Shown in pieces: positions 52,879-61,391 of a DNA stretch of 64,000 nucleotides. Source of the DNA: Zobellia russellii (GTDB lineage Bacteria; Bacteroidota; Bacteroidia; Flavobacteriales; Flavobacteriaceae); contig NZ_JACSOI010000007.1 in NCBI RefSeq assembly GCF_018728565.1, positions 62,001 through 126,000 on the forward strand, in the 5' to 3' direction. The notes under the pieces were generated by a model, which was given only the letters and a program-made list of their open reading frames with translations, was not told the DNA's origin and did not search any database. Every line of letters begins with the position of its first letter. Position 1 is the first letter of the stretch. A program made the translations under genes and the position numbers.

Positions 52879-54939
52879 ATGATGCAAATTAGAACAACCT
52901 TGCTAATGGTTCTTTTGACCATAGTATTTACGGCAAATGCCCAGAGTTATAAATTCGGAAAAGTTTCCGAGGCAGAATTAAGAGAAACCTTTAACCCCAG
53001 TGATTCCTCAGCAGCAGCTACGGTTTTATACAGAAGTAAGAATGTTAGGTTCAATTATGCTCAAGGAGCTGGTTTTACTATTATTACCGATGTTTTTGAG
53101 CGTATAAAAATATATAATAAAGCGGGATTTGACTATGCTACTATTTCACAAATGTTGTATAAGAGTGATAGTAATGTGGAGTCTATTTCTGGGCTAAAGG
53201 CATGTACTTACAGTTTAGTTAACGGTAAGATTGAAAAGAGTAAAATGGAAAAATCTGCTGTATTTACTACTGAATTGAACAAGTATAGGAATGAAGAAAA
53301 ATTTACTCTTCCGAATATAAAGGAAGGTTCTGTTATAGAATTTCAGTATAAAATCATTTCCCCCTTTTACTATTCTATAGACGAAATAGTATTGCAATAT
53401 GATATTCCCATAAAAAAACAAGAAATAACCATTGCTACTCCGGAGTATTTCAATTTTAAGACAAGTATGAAAGGGTATTTGACCGTAACACCCAAGTACA
53501 CGGCAAAATCAGGAAATATAAATTTAACAAGTAAAAATAGAACTACTGGTGGTGGGTTTGATGTGACATCTACAAAATATTCAAATCAAAATATTGATTT
53601 TAAGATTAATACTACTGACTACATTATGACCAATGTGCCAGCCTTAAAAGAAGAGCCGTTCGTAAACGATATGGACAATTACAGAAGTTCTGTAGATTAT
53701 GAATTGCAGTATATTCAGTTTCCACATCAGATGATGGAAAATTATGCAACTACATGGGAAGCTGTAATCAAAAAAATATACGAGAGCGAAGGGTTTGGAG
53801 TGCAATTAAAAGCCAACAGGTATTTTAAGGACGACCTTGAAGCTATAAAAAGTAAAGCTTCCTCTCCGATTGAGTTATTGGCCGGTATATTTTTTCACGT
53901 TCAAAACCACATGAATTGGAACAATATATACGGTTATCATGTAGACAAAGGTGTAAAAACGGCTTATAAAGAGAGAACGGGCAATGTTGGGGATATCAAC
54001 CTTATACTTACGGCTATGCTTCAGGAGGCAGGTCTAGATGCTAGTCCAGTGTTAGTAAGTACCAGGAGTCATGGTGTGCCAATGTTTCCAACTAGGGAAG
54101 GTTTTAATTATGTAATTGCTTCGGTAGAGATAGATGGTGAAATGGTGTTGCTAGATGCTACTAACAAATACACTAGGCCAAACCTTTTACCAACAAGGAC
54201 ATTAAATTGGTTTGGTAAGAAAATAGAAAAAGACGGGTCTTCGGTTTCCATAAATCTTTTTCCTAAACAACTTTCTGAAGATAATATACAAATGAGCGTT
54301 AAGCTCAACGATAATGGAAGCCTTAGTGGAAAATTAAGACAGACCAACCGTTATTACAATGCTTATTTGTTCAGAAATAAATATGCAAATAGTAATGAAG
54401 AAGATTATTTGGAAAAGTTGGAGAACCGTAACAGTGGCATGGAGATTTCAAACTATGAAATCAAGAATAAAATGAATATAAACAAACCTGTTCAAGAGAG
54501 CTATGAGTTTGTTTTGGACAGGCAGGCAGATGTAATTGGCGATAAAATTTATTTTTCACCTTTGTTTCATCTGGTAGAGGCCGAGAACCCTTTTAAACTG
54601 GATGAGAGAAAATATCCCGTAGATTTTACATTTCCTAAGCGAAGTAAATATTTGGTGAGCATTTCTATTCCGGAGAATTATGAAGTTATCTCCAAGCCTG
54701 AAGATATGGCCATTGGCCTCATTGATGGTATAGGGACATTTCAGTACAAGATTATGGGTAGCGGGCAGAAATTGCAGCTTGTGGCCGACTTAAAATTGAA
54801 TCAACCGATAATAGGGGCGGAACACTATTCCTATTTAAAAGAATTCTTCAAAAACTTAGTTGAAAAACAAACAGAAAAAGTAGTTTTATCAAAAATTACT
54901 TCCAATGGAACTACAGAAAGCACAGGAAAGGGTAGATAA
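52879..54939 (+). CDS. DUF3857 protein with degenerate transglutaminase domain
   Basis: The 686 residues start with a signal peptide (MQIRTTLLMVLLTIVFTANA) and share the same layout as the preceding protein: a DUF3857 domain with IKEGSVIEFQYKIISPFYYS, then a transglutaminase-like fold. The catalytic Cys is replaced by Val370 (TGNVGDIN) and the His by Tyr (FNYVIAS), while an Asp (LLDATN) remains. It is therefore probably a non-catalytic partner or binding protein. Its end overlaps the next gene by 35 bases. Confidence 0.87.
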   Translation: MMQIRTTLLMVLLTIVFTANAQSYKFGKVSEAELRETFNPSDSSAAATVLYRSKNVRFNYAQGAGFTIITDVFERIKIYNKAGFDYATISQMLYKSDSNVESISGLKACTYSLVNGKIEKSKMEKSAVFTTELNKYRNEEKFTLPNIKEGSVIEFQYKIISPFYYSIDEIVLQYDIPIKKQEITIATPEYFNFKTSMKGYLTVTPKYTAKSGNINLTSKNRTTGGGFDVTSTKYSNQNIDFKINTTDYIMTNVPALKEEPFVNDMDNYRSSVDYELQYIQFPHQMMENYATTWEAVIKKIYESEGFGVQLKANRYFKDDLEAIKSKASSPIELLAGIFFHVQNHMNWNNIYGYHVDKGVKTAYKERTGNVGDINLILTAMLQEAGLDASPVLVSTRSHGVPMFPTREGFNYVIASVEIDGEMVLLDATNKYTRPNLLPTRTLNWFGKKIEKDGSSVSINLFPKQLSEDNIQMSVKLNDNGSLSGKLRQTNRYYNAYLFRNKYANSNEEDYLEKLENRNSGMEISNYEIKNKMNINKPVQESYEFVLDRQADVIGDKIYFSPLFHLVEAENPFKLDERKYPVDFTFPKRSKYLVSISIPENYEVISKPEDMAIGLIDGIGTFQYKIMGSGQKLQLVADLKLNQPIIGAEHYSYLKEFFKNLVEKQTEKVVLSKITSNGTTESTGKGR

Positions 54940-55231
54940 ATGGATTAAGGAGCACGGGGTGCGTTATTTTAATGAGCTTACGAACATGGCACAGCTTACG
55001 GAAGAGGTTGGTGAAGTAGCGCGTATTATAGCCCGCAGGTACGGTGAGCAAAGTGAAAAAGAATCAGATAAGAACAAAGACCTGGGAGAAGAACTGGCAG
55101 ATGTGCTTTTTGTAACCCTTTGTTTGGCCAACCAGACCGGTGTAGATCTACAGACGGCTTTTGACAAAAAACTCGATTTAAAAACAAAACGAGATCATGA
55201 CCGTCATCACAACAATGAAAAGCTCAAATAG
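54905..55231 (+). CDS. MazG-like nucleotide pyrophosphohydrolase
   Basis: The 108 residues contain the all-alpha NTP-PPase metal site: EEVGE (about 32-36) and EELAD (about 62-66), the ExxE and ExxD pair that binds Mg2+. The C-terminus is charged and His-rich (KRDHDRHHNNEK). Such enzymes hydrolyse aberrant nucleoside triphosphates to monophosphates. The ATG lies 35 bases inside the previous gene, indicating translational coupling, although the functions look unrelated. Confidence 0.9.
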   Translation: MELQKAQERVDKWIKEHGVRYFNELTNMAQLTEEVGEVARIIARRYGEQSEKESDKNKDLGEELADVLFVTLCLANQTGVDLQTAFDKKLDLKTKRDHDRHHNNEKLK

Positions 55232-55334
55232 TATTATCTTTGGCAACTTAAATTGTGCTCCATAACAGGTGGGGCTGCGGAATGGTTTAAAAACAAACCT
55301 GTTCCGTTTAAGAACCTTATAAAGAGAATTACTT

Positions 55335-56564
55335 TTGAAACTACATTTATCCGCGCCGTCCAATACCTTATTAAAAAATAGCATCCAGATTACGGGCTCA
55401 AAGAGTGAGTCTAATCGGTCATTATTGCTACAAGCTTTATACCCGAACCTTAGTATTGAAAACCTTTCCAATTCAGATGATGCGGAGGTGATGCAAAAAG
55501 GGCTTAAAATTGAGAATGGAGTAGTGGATATTCACCATGCCGGTACCGCAATGCGTTTCTTAACGGGATATTTTGCTTCTCAAGAGGGAAAAGAAGTAAC
55601 GCTTACTGGATCACAGCGTATGACCGAAAGGCCGGTAAAGGTTTTGGTGGAGGCGCTCCAGAGTTTAGGCGCGGAAATAGAATACGTGAAAGATGAGGGA
55701 TATCCGCCAATTAAAATAAAGGGTAAAAAGCTGGTTGAAAGCAAAGTGAGTCTTCCTGCGAATATCAGTAGTCAATATATTTCTTCTTTATTATTGATTG
55801 CTCCTAGCCTTAAAAACGGTTTGGAATTGGAGCTGGTAGGAAAAATAACTTCGGTTCCTTATATAAAAATGACTTTGGCCCTGTTGTCACAGATTGGGGT
55901 AGAAAATTCTTTTGAGGGCAATACCATAAAAGTTGCGCCAAAGGCTAGTGTAGAGAATGTAAACTTGGTAGTGGAGTCGGACTGGAGTTCTGCATCCTAC
56001 TACTACAGTATTGTTGCCCTTTCAGATGTGGGAAGCGAAATTACCTTATCGGCATATAAGAATAATAGCTTGCAGGGAGATAGTGTACTTCAAGAATTGT
56101 ATACTGAGTTTGGTGTGGAAACCCGTTTTGAAGGAAACAATGTAGTGCTACGTAAGGCTAAAAATCCTGCTGAGAAGAAAGTTCAATTTGATTTGAGTAA
56201 TGCTCCAGATATAGCACAGACCATTGCCGTTACTTGTTTTGGTCTGAAAATGGAATGTCATCTAACAGGACTACATACCCTTAAAATCAAAGAAACCGAT
56301 CGTTTGGAAGCATTGCATACGGAGCTTTCTAAATTGGGGGCGAATATAGCGGTTACCGATAAAGAATTAACTCTAGGTTTATCCGAAGCATTCAATACAG
56401 AGGTTGCAATTGATACCTATAATGATCACAGAATGGCCATGGCATTTGCTCCTTTAGCACTAAAAGTACCTTTGTACATAAACGATGCTGGTGTAGTTTC
56501 TAAATCCTACCCTGATTTTTGGAATGACCTTGAGAAATTGGGTTTTGTGTCTAAGGATGTTTAG
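55335..56564 (+). CDS. aroA: 3-Phosphoshikimate 1-carboxyvinyltransferase (EPSP synthase)
   Basis: The enzyme joins shikimate 3-phosphate and PEP, the sixth shikimate step. The frame starts with TTG: an in-frame stop lies five codons upstream and the next Met is past residue 50, so no ATG is available. The 409 residues hold GSKSESNRSLL with the catalytic Lys, HAGTAMRFLTG, QRMTERPVKVL, IKETDRLEAL and YNDHRMAMAFAPLA. It is shorter than the E. coli enzyme (427). It is separate from the aromatic operon at 44.8 kb and shows no attenuator. Confidence 0.95.
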   Translation: MKLHLSAPSNTLLKNSIQITGSKSESNRSLLLQALYPNLSIENLSNSDDAEVMQKGLKIENGVVDIHHAGTAMRFLTGYFASQEGKEVTLTGSQRMTERPVKVLVEALQSLGAEIEYVKDEGYPPIKIKGKKLVESKVSLPANISSQYISSLLLIAPSLKNGLELELVGKITSVPYIKMTLALLSQIGVENSFEGNTIKVAPKASVENVNLVVESDWSSASYYYSIVALSDVGSEITLSAYKNNSLQGDSVLQELYTEFGVETRFEGNNVVLRKAKNPAEKKVQFDLSNAPDIAQTIAVTCFGLKMECHLTGLHTLKIKETDRLEALHTELSKLGANIAVTDKELTLGLSEAFNTEVAIDTYNDHRMAMAFAPLALKVPLYINDAGVVSKSYPDFWNDLEKLGFVSKDV

Positions 56565-56672
56565 TGAGCTGGTAATCAGTAATTTGCGAGTTTGTTTTGC
56601 TGTTTGTGCTGTAAATTTCCCTGTTAAAGACAGATGATAAATGGGTAAGAACCAATATAATCTGCGTTTTAC

Positions 56673-56704
56673 TTGACAACCCCTATCTGCACATCGTATA
56701 TTTG
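56673..56704 (+). promoter_or_regulatory. Promoter of queA
   Basis: TTG (56673-56675), a 21-base spacer and TATATTTG (56697-56704), a perfect consensus. The start point near 56711 leaves a 25-base leader. Confidence 0.75.
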
Positions 56705-56735
56705 CAACCGCAAAACTTTTAACAAAATTTCATAG

Positions 56736-57785
56736 ATGAAACTATCGCACTTCAATTTTGAATTACCAGATAATCTATTGGCCGAGTATCCTGCTGAAAA
56801 TAGGGATGAGTCTAAATTAATGGTCATTCACCGTGAAACCGGAAAAATAGAACATAAAATGTTCAAAGACCTTATCAATTATTTTGATGAAGGCGATGTA
56901 ATGGTTTTGAACAATACCAAAGTTTTTCCTGCCCGTTTATACGGTAACAAAGAAAAAACAGGTGCAAGAATTGAAGTGTTCTTATTACGTGAGCTGAACG
57001 AAGAACAACGCCTATGGGATGTTTTGGTTGATCCGGCACGTAAAATACGTATTGGTAACAAATTGTACTTTGGAGAAGATGAAACATTAGTAGCGGAAGT
57101 TATTGATAACACTACTTCAAGAGGTAGAACGTTACGTTTTCTTTACGATGGTTCGTATATAGACTTTAGAAGAAAACTTCGTGATTTGGGTCAAACTCCT
57201 TTGCCTAAATACATAAAAAGAGATGTAGAGCCGGAAGATGAGGAACGTTACCAGACTATCTATGCCAAGCATGAAGGAGCTGTGGCTGCACCAACCGCAG
57301 GTCTTCATTTCTCAAAGCACTTGTTGAAGAGATTGGAAATTAAAGGTGTCGACTTTGCCGAAGTTACCCTTCACGTAGGTTTGGGTACTTTTAACCCGGT
57401 TGAGGTTGAGGATTTATCCAAACACAAAATGGATAGTGAAGAGCTGGTAATTGATGAAAGGGCTACTGAGGTAGTGAACAATGCCAAGAAGAACAAAAAA
57501 CGTATATGCGCTGTTGGTACAACGGTAATGCGTGGCCTTGAAAGTGCCGTTTCTTCCGAGCATACTTTAAATACTTTTGATGGATGGACTAACAAGTTTA
57601 TCTTCCCTCCATACGATTTCAGTATAGCTAACTGTATGGTAACGAATTTTCACTTGCCAAAATCTACGTTGTTGATGATGGTATCTGCCTTTATTGGGCA
57701 TGATTTAATGAAAAAAGCATACAAAGAAGCCATTTTAGAGCAGTACAAGTTCTATTCGTATGGTGATGCAATGCTAATAATCTAG
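56736..57785 (+). CDS. queA: tRNA preQ1(34) ribosyltransferase-isomerase
   Basis: QueA transfers the ribose of SAM to preQ1-modified tRNA to make epoxyqueuosine. The 349 residues are full length, starting [20 protein letters not shown]. They include [19 protein letters not shown], the highly conserved [13 protein letters not shown] segment (about 188-200) and [18 protein letters not shown] near the end. It has its own promoter and terminator. As a SAM user it connects only loosely with the methionine genes. Confidence 0.96.
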   Translation: MKLSHFNFELPDNLLAEYPAENRDESKLMVIHRETGKIEHKMFKDLINYFDEGDVMVLNNTKVFPARLYGNKEKTGARIEVFLLRELNEEQRLWDVLVDPARKIRIGNKLYFGEDETLVAEVIDNTTSRGRTLRFLYDGSYIDFRRKLRDLGQTPLPKYIKRDVEPEDEERYQTIYAKHEGAVAAPTAGLHFSKHLLKRLEIKGVDFAEVTLHVGLGTFNPVEVEDLSKHKMDSEELVIDERATEVVNNAKKNKKRICAVGTTVMRGLESAVSSEHTLNTFDGWTNKFIFPPYDFSIANCMVTNFHLPKSTLLMMVSAFIGHDLMKKAYKEAILEQYKFYSYGDAMLII

Positions 57786-57814
57786 TTTTACCCAAAAGGT
57801 AAAAACATAAATTT

Positions 57815-57858
57815 AAAGCCCTTCTTTATATTTTATTGAAAGTATAGAAGGGCTTTTT
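57815..57858 (+). terminator. Terminator between queA and rlmN
   Basis: AAAGCCCTTCT and AGAAGGGCTTT with a TATA extension form a hairpin, followed by five T. It ends only 12 bases before the rlmN start codon. Confidence 0.88.
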
Positions 57859-57870
57859 AGTTTTTAGAAC

Positions 57871-58911
57871 GTGAAGACACAAAAAAAGGACATACGGGCA
57901 CTTACCAAGGAGCAGTTACGAGACTTCTTTGTTACTAATGGAGATAAGGCTTTTAGAGGTAACCAAGTGTATGAATGGCTATGGCAAAAGGCAGCACATT
58001 CTTTTGAGGGAATGACCAATATCTCAAAAGAAACAAGAGATATGCTAGAGGCTAATTTTGTGATCAATCACATTAAGGTAGATCAAATGCAGCGCAGTAG
58101 TGATGGCACTATAAAAAATGCCGTTCGCTTGCATGATGATCTAGTGGTAGAATCGGTTCTTATTCCAACTAAAACACGAACTACGGCATGTGTTTCCAGT
58201 CAGGTGGGTTGTAGCTTGGATTGTAGGTTCTGTGCTACTTCTCGCTTAAAACGTATGCGTAATCTAAACCCTGATGAAATATATGATCAGGTAGTGGCCA
58301 TAGATAATGAGAGTAGATTGTATTTTGATAAACCTTTGAGCAATATTGTTTTTATGGGCATGGGCGAGCCGCTTATGAACTATAACAATGTGCTAAAAGC
58401 TATTGATAAGATTACATCACCGGAAGGTTTGGGTATGTCTGCCAAGCGCATTACGGTTTCTACATCTGGTGTGCCCAAGATGATACGTAAAATGGCCGAT
58501 GACGAGGTGAAGTTTAAACTTGCCGTTTCCCTGCATTCAGCAGTAGATGAAATACGTACTTCAATAATGCCTTTTAACGCAACCTTTACTTTGGATGACC
58601 TTAGGGAGGCGTTGGAATATTGGTATGCAAAAACAAAGAGCAGAATTACCTATGAGTATGTGGTTTGGCAGGGTATTAACGATACCCAGAAGGATGTAGA
58701 TGCTTTGGTGAACTTCTGTAAATTTGCGCCTTCTAAAGTTAATCTTATTGAGTATAACCCCATAGATGATGGTGAGTTTCAACAAGCGGCCAATAGCGCA
58801 ATAGAAATGTATGTGGCAACTTTGGAACGTAATGGCATTGTGGTTACGGTTAGAAGATCTAGGGGCAAGGATATTGATGCGGCATGTGGTCAGTTGGCCA
58901 ATAAACAGTAG
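57871..58911 (+). CDS. rlmN: 23S rRNA (adenine-2503-C2)-methyltransferase
   Basis: RlmN is a radical-SAM enzyme that methylates A2503 of 23S rRNA and A37 of some tRNAs. The start is GTG; a stop codon lies two codons upstream. The 346 residues carry the cluster motif Cys114-x3-Cys118-x2-Cys121 (GCSLDCRFCATS), the GMGEPLMNY loop and the methyl-carrying Cys339 (DAACGQL). The start is just after the queA terminator, so its promoter must overlap that hairpin: TTG (57836-57838), 19 bases and TAGTTTTT (57858-57865) would give a leaderless message. Confidence 0.96.
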   Translation: MKTQKKDIRALTKEQLRDFFVTNGDKAFRGNQVYEWLWQKAAHSFEGMTNISKETRDMLEANFVINHIKVDQMQRSSDGTIKNAVRLHDDLVVESVLIPTKTRTTACVSSQVGCSLDCRFCATSRLKRMRNLNPDEIYDQVVAIDNESRLYFDKPLSNIVFMGMGEPLMNYNNVLKAIDKITSPEGLGMSAKRITVSTSGVPKMIRKMADDEVKFKLAVSLHSAVDEIRTSIMPFNATFTLDDLREALEYWYAKTKSRITYEYVVWQGINDTQKDVDALVNFCKFAPSKVNLIEYNPIDDGEFQQAANSAIEMYVATLERNGIVVTVRRSRGKDIDAACGQLANKQ

Positions 58912-59089
58912 GGCGCACAAGATATTTGCTTTTTTATTGGTCTTATGTGATAGGTGTTTTCTTCCCTGAAATTCTCTAAAAGAATTATCTTTTATACTTT
59001 TTGCGAATAGTGGTTGAAGCATACAGGGTACTCGCTTGTTTTTTCCTAAATTTATACGCTAAAGCAAGTAGCGAACAAAACACAGGTTT

Positions 59090-60067
59090 TTGAAAATAGT
59101 ATCGCAGATAAAGGAGCCGGTAAATCACGAAATGGAACTTTTCGAGGAAAAGTTTCGTGAGGCGATGTCCTCAAAAGTGGCGTTACTGAATCGTATTACT
59201 TACTACATCGTAAATCGTAAGGGAAAACAAATGCGGCCTATGTTCGTATTCCTTACGGCCAAAATGCTAAACAACGGAGAGGTAAACGAACGCACATACC
59301 GCGGCGCTTCCGTTATAGAGTTAATTCATACCGCTACATTGGTACATGATGATGTGGTGGATGAAAGCAACAAGCGTAGGGGTTTTTTCTCCATAAATGC
59401 CCTATGGAAAAATAAGATTGCAGTGCTAGTCGGTGATTATCTATTGTCTAAGGGACTTTTATTGTCAATTGACAACGAAGATTTTGACCTTCTGAAAATC
59501 ATATCCGTTGCCGTACGTGAGATGAGCGAAGGCGAATTGCTGCAAATTGAAAAGGCACGTAGACTGGATATTACAGAAGACGTCTATTATAACATCATCA
59601 GGCAAAAAACGGCAACTTTAATAGCGGCCTGCTGTAGTTTAGGAGCATGTTCTGTTCAGCCAGAATCCCCAAGTGTGGAGACTTTTAGAAGGTTTGGGGA
59701 GCTGTGTGGCATGGCTTTTCAAATTAAAGATGACCTTTTTGATTATGGCGAGGATAAAATAGGAAAGCCTACCGGAATTGACATTAAAGAACAAAAAATG
59801 ACCTTGCCACTGATTCATACGCTAAATACCTGCTCAAAAGCGGATAAAAAATGGCTTATCAATTCGGTGAAAAACCATAATAAAGACAAAAAGCGCGTAA
59901 AAGAGGTAATTGCTTTTGTTCGGAATAATGGAGGCTTGGACTACGCTGTTCAAAAAATGCTTTATTTCAAAGAAGAGGCATTAAAAATACTGGCCACATA
60001 TCCAGAATCTGCCTATAGGGATTCTCTTGAGTTAATGGTAAACTATGTAGTAGACCGAAAAAAATAA
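59090..60067 (+). CDS. Trans-polyprenyl diphosphate synthase
   Basis: The enzyme extends isoprenoid chains, probably for menaquinone. The 325 residues start from TTG (MKIVSQIKEPVNHEMELFEE), since the next Met would remove conserved N-terminal helix sequence. LVHDDVVDESNKRRG carries the first Asp-rich motif and FQIKDDLFDYGEDK the second. KGKQMRPMFVFLTAKM contains the diphosphate-binding Arg. Product length cannot be read from sequence. The 178-base gap upstream holds a possible TACTTTTTG element (58998-59006) and nothing else clear. Confidence 0.94.
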   Translation: MKIVSQIKEPVNHEMELFEEKFREAMSSKVALLNRITYYIVNRKGKQMRPMFVFLTAKMLNNGEVNERTYRGASVIELIHTATLVHDDVVDESNKRRGFFSINALWKNKIAVLVGDYLLSKGLLLSIDNEDFDLLKIISVAVREMSEGELLQIEKARRLDITEDVYYNIIRQKTATLIAACCSLGACSVQPESPSVETFRRFGELCGMAFQIKDDLFDYGEDKIGKPTGIDIKEQKMTLPLIHTLNTCSKADKKWLINSVKNHNKDKKRVKEVIAFVRNNGGLDYAVQKMLYFKEEALKILATYPESAYRDSLELMVNYVVDRKK

Positions 60068-60115
60068 TCCTCCGTAAAAGAGCCTTTCTTGACTGCTTTA
60101 CGAAGGACTGTTTTT
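60068..60115 (+). terminator. Probable terminator after the polyprenyl synthase gene
   Basis: TCCT-C-CGTAAA pairs with TTTACG-A-AGGA (one mismatch) around an 18-base loop, with TTTTT three bases later. The large loop makes it weaker than others here. Confidence 0.55.
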
Positions 60116-60129
60116 AAGAACAAGTTATT

Positions 60130-60738
60130 TTATAATAACTCAAAGGAAACGGATAAGTAATAGTTTCTTTTCTGCTCAGCATTTCCATAGTACATAGATT
60201 CGGTTATTTTTTTTACGTTCGTGTCGTTAATGTAAATGGCTTTTCCAATTTTCCTGCCAATTTTTTTAGCAATGGCAGTGGCTTTAATCTTAGCGTCATC
60301 AAAAGCTAGTTTGGCATATTCGGCCATTTGAGCTTCACTAAGTTCGGCTTCTAAGTTGGTGTCCGAACGCGTAACACCAATAGCTTTCACACTAAGGAAC
60401 TTCTGCATTTCCTCTAAAGATTTAGTTTTAAATTCATACACGGTACCTTCCTTCTCATATCCTAGAAGGGCATAATAAAGAGGAGCTTCTACAAGCCGAG
60501 ATGTATCTATATTGGCCTTTTTGAGTTTCTCCATATATCCGGTCTTAACTTCATCAAGACTCATGGTCTGGGCATCATAGTATACGTTGTTAAGGCTAAC
60601 AATCATTTTACTTGAGTATTCAGGCGATATACTGTACTCATGTGAGCCATTTACATTAATGTTGTTTTGAAAAGTGCTCTGTGCGAAAGTCATAACTGTA
60701 CAAGCTAGTAGTGTAATACCTGTTATTAATTTTTTCAT
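60130..60738 (-). CDS. SIMPL-domain (DUF541-like) periplasmic protein
   Basis: The 202 residues begin with a signal peptide (KKLITGITLLACTVMTFAQS). The mature part has NVNGSHEYSISPEYSSKMIVSL and an alpha/beta core with AKLAFDDAKIKATAIAKKIG, followed by a strand KRNYYLSVSFELL. This layout fits SIMPL-type proteins, which lack an established enzyme activity. No partner gene is adjacent, and the next minus-strand gene starts over 480 bases away. Confidence 0.75.
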   Translation of the reverse strand: MKKLITGITLLACTVMTFAQSTFQNNINVNGSHEYSISPEYSSKMIVSLNNVYYDAQTMSLDEVKTGYMEKLKKANIDTSRLVEAPLYYALLGYEKEGTVYEFKTKSLEEMQKFLSVKAIGVTRSDTNLEAELSEAQMAEYAKLAFDDAKIKATAIAKKIGRKIGKAIYINDTNVKKITESMYYGNAEQKRNYYLSVSFELL

Positions 60739-60794
60739 GATATTATTTTTAGATTTTTTCTGTTAAGTGATTAACGATTTTTATAGGTGGAAAC

Positions 60795-61220
60795 TTATAC
60801 TACCGAGTATAAAAATGAAGCAACGATCATCCAGCTGCCAACAACTATGCCCAGAATACCCAATTTTCCTTGTTTCGGGGCAATTTTGGCACGTAATTCT
60901 TCGGCTCGTACACGTGCGGCCTGGCTGTTGGACAAGAGCAATTTGTTTATTAAGCCTGATCCCAACATAAAGCCTAAAGCGGCAGATACCAGATTGCCGG
61001 CTAAAAACGTGGCCCACCAAATAGGGGAGGTGCTTAACCACCCTAAATTGAGAACGGCTGTGATAAGGCCCCAAACACCCCAGAAACAGAATATAATTCC
61101 AATCCATCCTTGGTAAGGCTCAATTTTTTCTAAAAGTTCTCCCGCATTCGGTTTTTTTGATAGCAATAAAGACGGTACGGCTACAATACTTAACAATACT
61201 AATGCAATTCCCCAGATCAT
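60795..61220 (-). CDS. Small integral membrane protein of unknown function
   Basis: The 141 residues contain four hydrophobic helices (about 2-20, 40-60, 67-91 and 118-140). Conserved-looking Trp/Gly pairs occur ([18 protein letters not shown]) and a charged loop lies between helices 3 and 4 ([17 protein letters not shown]). Pro and Gly at helix ends suggest a compact bundle. I do not recognise a family or catalytic motif. It is divergent from dnaG, and the gap contains tandem inverted repeats. Confidence 0.7.
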   Translation of the reverse strand: MIWGIALVLLSIVAVPSLLLSKKPNAGELLEKIEPYQGWIGIIFCFWGVWGLITAVLNLGWLSTSPIWWATFLAGNLVSAALGFMLGSGLINKLLLSNSQAARVRAEELRAKIAPKQGKLGILGIVVGSWMIVASFLYSVV

Positions 61221-61291
61221 AATTTTGTTTTTAGGTTTGTAATAGGGTTAAAAATCTATAGGACAAAGTTGCGGCTATATGAGTTGCGAAG

Positions 61292-61333
61292 TTTCACTTG
61301 TAGTAGTGAAAATACCATCCCTGAAAACAGGGA
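61292..61333. repeat. Two tandem perfect inverted repeats upstream of dnaG
   Basis: TTTCACT/AGTGAAA (61292-61298 and 61305-61311, 6-base spacer) is followed by TCCCTG/CAGGGA (61318-61323 and 61328-61333, AAAA spacer). Both are exact and sit between divergent genes, 17 bases before the dnaG -7 element. No T run follows either, so terminators are unlikely; operators are possible. Confidence 0.6.
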
Positions 61334-61349
61334 GGCAATCTTTTCTTTT

Positions 61350-61357
61350 TATCTTTG
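61350..61357 (+). promoter_or_regulatory. -7 element of dnaG
   Basis: TATCTTTG matches TAnnTTTG exactly; no TTG is found at the usual distance. A start near 61364 lies upstream of the TTG start codon at 61392 and downstream of the longer open frame, which supports the shorter protein. Confidence 0.55.
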
Positions 61358-61391
61358 TTGGATTCACTTCCAAATTAAATTTTCAATTACA

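Noticed and set aside
61269-61391. Longer N-terminus for DnaG from the upstream open frame
   Set aside because: A -7 promoter element lies inside it and the extra residues are unlike primase; TTG at 61392 gives the standard N-terminus.
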